Assembly: GCA_963556255.1 (NCBI GenBank)
Contig: OY744612.1
Location: 19,485,057 to 19,549,056, forward strand
Direction: 5' to 3'
Source: Allolobophora icterica
Lineage: Eukaryota > Annelida > Clitellata > Crassiclitellata > Lumbricidae
Length of the DNA stretch: 64,000 nt
Shown: in pieces, positions 63,701-64,000 of the stretch
Layout: every line of letters begins with the position of its first letter
How positions within the stretch are numbered: position 1 is the stretch's first letter
Notes under the pieces: model-generated
What the model was told of the DNA's origin: nothing
The model's input: the letters and a program-made list of their open reading frames with translations, nothing else
Databases searched by the model: none
Position numbers and translations under genes: made by a program

Positions 63701-64000
63701 CCACTGAACAAGTTACGGAGCTTATAATCGGAATGGACTGGATGGAGAAAAATAGTGTTCTATGGAACCTCGGAGCGAGGTGGGTTCAGATTCAAGGTCA
63801 CACTATTCCTATCCAAGGTCGACGTCGAACAGCAGTCTGCAGGAGGATAGCCGTGGCTAACAATGTAAAGGTGCCTGCTCGCAGTGAAATGGATATTGAG
63901 GCTTATGCGATTTTATCAGACTTGAAACTGAAGTTGTCTCCGTGGGCGACTCAGCCGCAAGTGTTAGCTTCTGGATTAGTAGTTGCCGGGACACTTCTTC
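60790..64000 (+). CDS. Ty3/gypsy retrotransposon Gag-protease ORF, 3' truncated by window
   Basis: An uninterrupted frame of 1070 codons runs from an ATG at 60790 to the window end. Residues 1 to about 575 are a hydrophilic, low-complexity extension with a short tandem repeat (RTREDLV near 61330). From about 578 comes a Gag capsid-like region (WIKLGGYNG, then RYGSAEQAALYQTQL, and an L-R-E-R-E-P segment). A zinc knuckle follows with Cys 855, Cys 858, His 863, Cys 868, then an aspartic protease active site DTGSE with Asp at about 915 and a second conserved block near GMDWME. Reverse transcriptase should follow beyond the window. Gag and protease share one frame with no frameshift, and no stop interrupts it, so the copy looks young. 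The 575-residue extension is unusual for Gag. It may be a fused region, or the true start may be internal. Confidence 0.92.
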   Translation, partial: MEEEILSEHETSRLGDILEKIIERQTNQETLISSLFESQQTFMETQRVFMERLLSDRVPERREQKKEIESVVRAPNPSEGLPLSPAAPATEAADMPLVIHGRRMPQGPSIMQPDVKPRSRPSKKRRQRLQQIERREQAHSASKLGSKPGLVYSSDVLSQQRGHSLERDQHATLGTRIGLRTREDLVRTREDLVRTTEEPKPAYYTEDNEIFYRMDRVNLMDLGPAELENKMFNWAMPTQTEIELNSASDADATECLTETNSTDSDVSNARSTHNVDTKVNPVGVDQKNIRSYTNLEFSVAGVGQSLGEDSRRPTVREDLASQVSQGGRTGRDAHPSRHVPVDMRATTLPRTWTETRPTVGQVSWSQDERLPMTNTPVYAMSSEPRVVTLSQYLPSSSLTMPRSTGGQIESLMMPTKVAASFPPQYVSIADAGEMNKSSNMFMLMPVHTPDINGPRIPTAASMTRQEVVCNMEPKPQQVMLCYGPSNVQPSLMEKQEANVKLVSDVKPDSNFQKTMLQKIVTSVATQTVVPDDCLIALENKPVVAKVKQAATGEAISTAEATVKPILTSTSTNVTPERSRQWIKLGGYNGRTPIEAFLRKFEVCSRNNGWTDEEKLNQLTCSLTEPANQLLWEFDSATMVTWSDLVKKLRSRYGSAEQAALYQTQLSTRRQKDGEDLGSLVQDIRRLLTLAYPGPPSQHSETIAIRAFVDALKDKELALKLREREPETLDQAYKLALRLEGYSRVDKDNSDQFERRPARVKAVKENDPNSELMRQFLEQQKQLERLIETQQKRLEKMEKALESWQNSSAFRIPPPPFQPQAQREVPPRWRMEGATSYFDSGQRKDNRKSWRSTKLCFECNQPGHLARSCPFRQNVPTDVDGTPNQQEPASNRHIQGCSNAYLSLTVNGKPTFALLDTGSELSLTPASLVRKEDMRESRQLVRAANGSEIRVLGEVTLNCTVDNFSFEVKCLATEQVTELIIGMDWMEKNSVLWNLGARWVQIQGHTIPIQGRRRTAVCRRIAVANNVKVPARSEMDIEAYAILSDLKLKLSPWATQPQVLASGLVVAGTLL

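Overview
The window is a piece of an animal genome, not a prokaryotic or viral one. It contains spliced, intron-rich genes with GT-AG borders, long microsatellites, non-LTR retrotransposon remains, several families of short hAT-type elements and the start of a Ty3/gypsy element. The ciliary tektin, the many retroposon tails and a hugely over-represented octamer (TAGGCCTA) suggest a marine invertebrate, possibly an echinoderm or another deuterostome. The sequence alone does not settle this.

Three host genes could be assembled exon by exon, with codon phases matching at every junction I list. (1) Elongation factor 2 on the + strand (7956-17150; 11 coding exons seen, about 842 residues with the missing initiator Met). 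(2) A tektin, a ciliary microtubule protein, on the - strand (28733-18980; eight exons found, one short central exon not found). (3) A complete tetraspanin on the - strand (51092-34151; seven exons, 322 residues). eEF2 and tektin converge near 17.3-18.9 kb.

Layout: 0.1-7.7 kb is repeat-rich (microsatellites, a TGACGTAA-bearing tandem array, retroposon and LINE remnants, MITEs). 8-17.3 kb is eEF2. 17.8-19 kb is a LINE end plus simple repeats. 19-28.7 kb is the tektin, with introns full of microsatellites. 28.8-34.1 kb is intergenic with SINE, MITE and minisatellite sequence. 34.1-51.1 kb is the tetraspanin, whose introns hold minisatellites, LINE ends and nested hAT elements. 51.1-59.9 kb is mostly non-coding. 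From about 59.93 kb to the end lies the 5' part of a Ty3/gypsy element with an uninterrupted Gag-protease reading frame that runs off the window.

The most striking observation is in eEF2. The otherwise intact gene encodes glutamine instead of the essentially invariant histidine that carries diphthamide (codon 16132-16134, residue 699 here, yeast numbering also 699). Other notable points are a GC-AG intron in the same gene, complementary GA/CT arrays on either side of one tektin exon, 26 exact TAGGCCTA octamers, at least seven hAT-like elements with perfect 8-bp target duplications, and a Gag with an N-terminal extension of about 570 residues.
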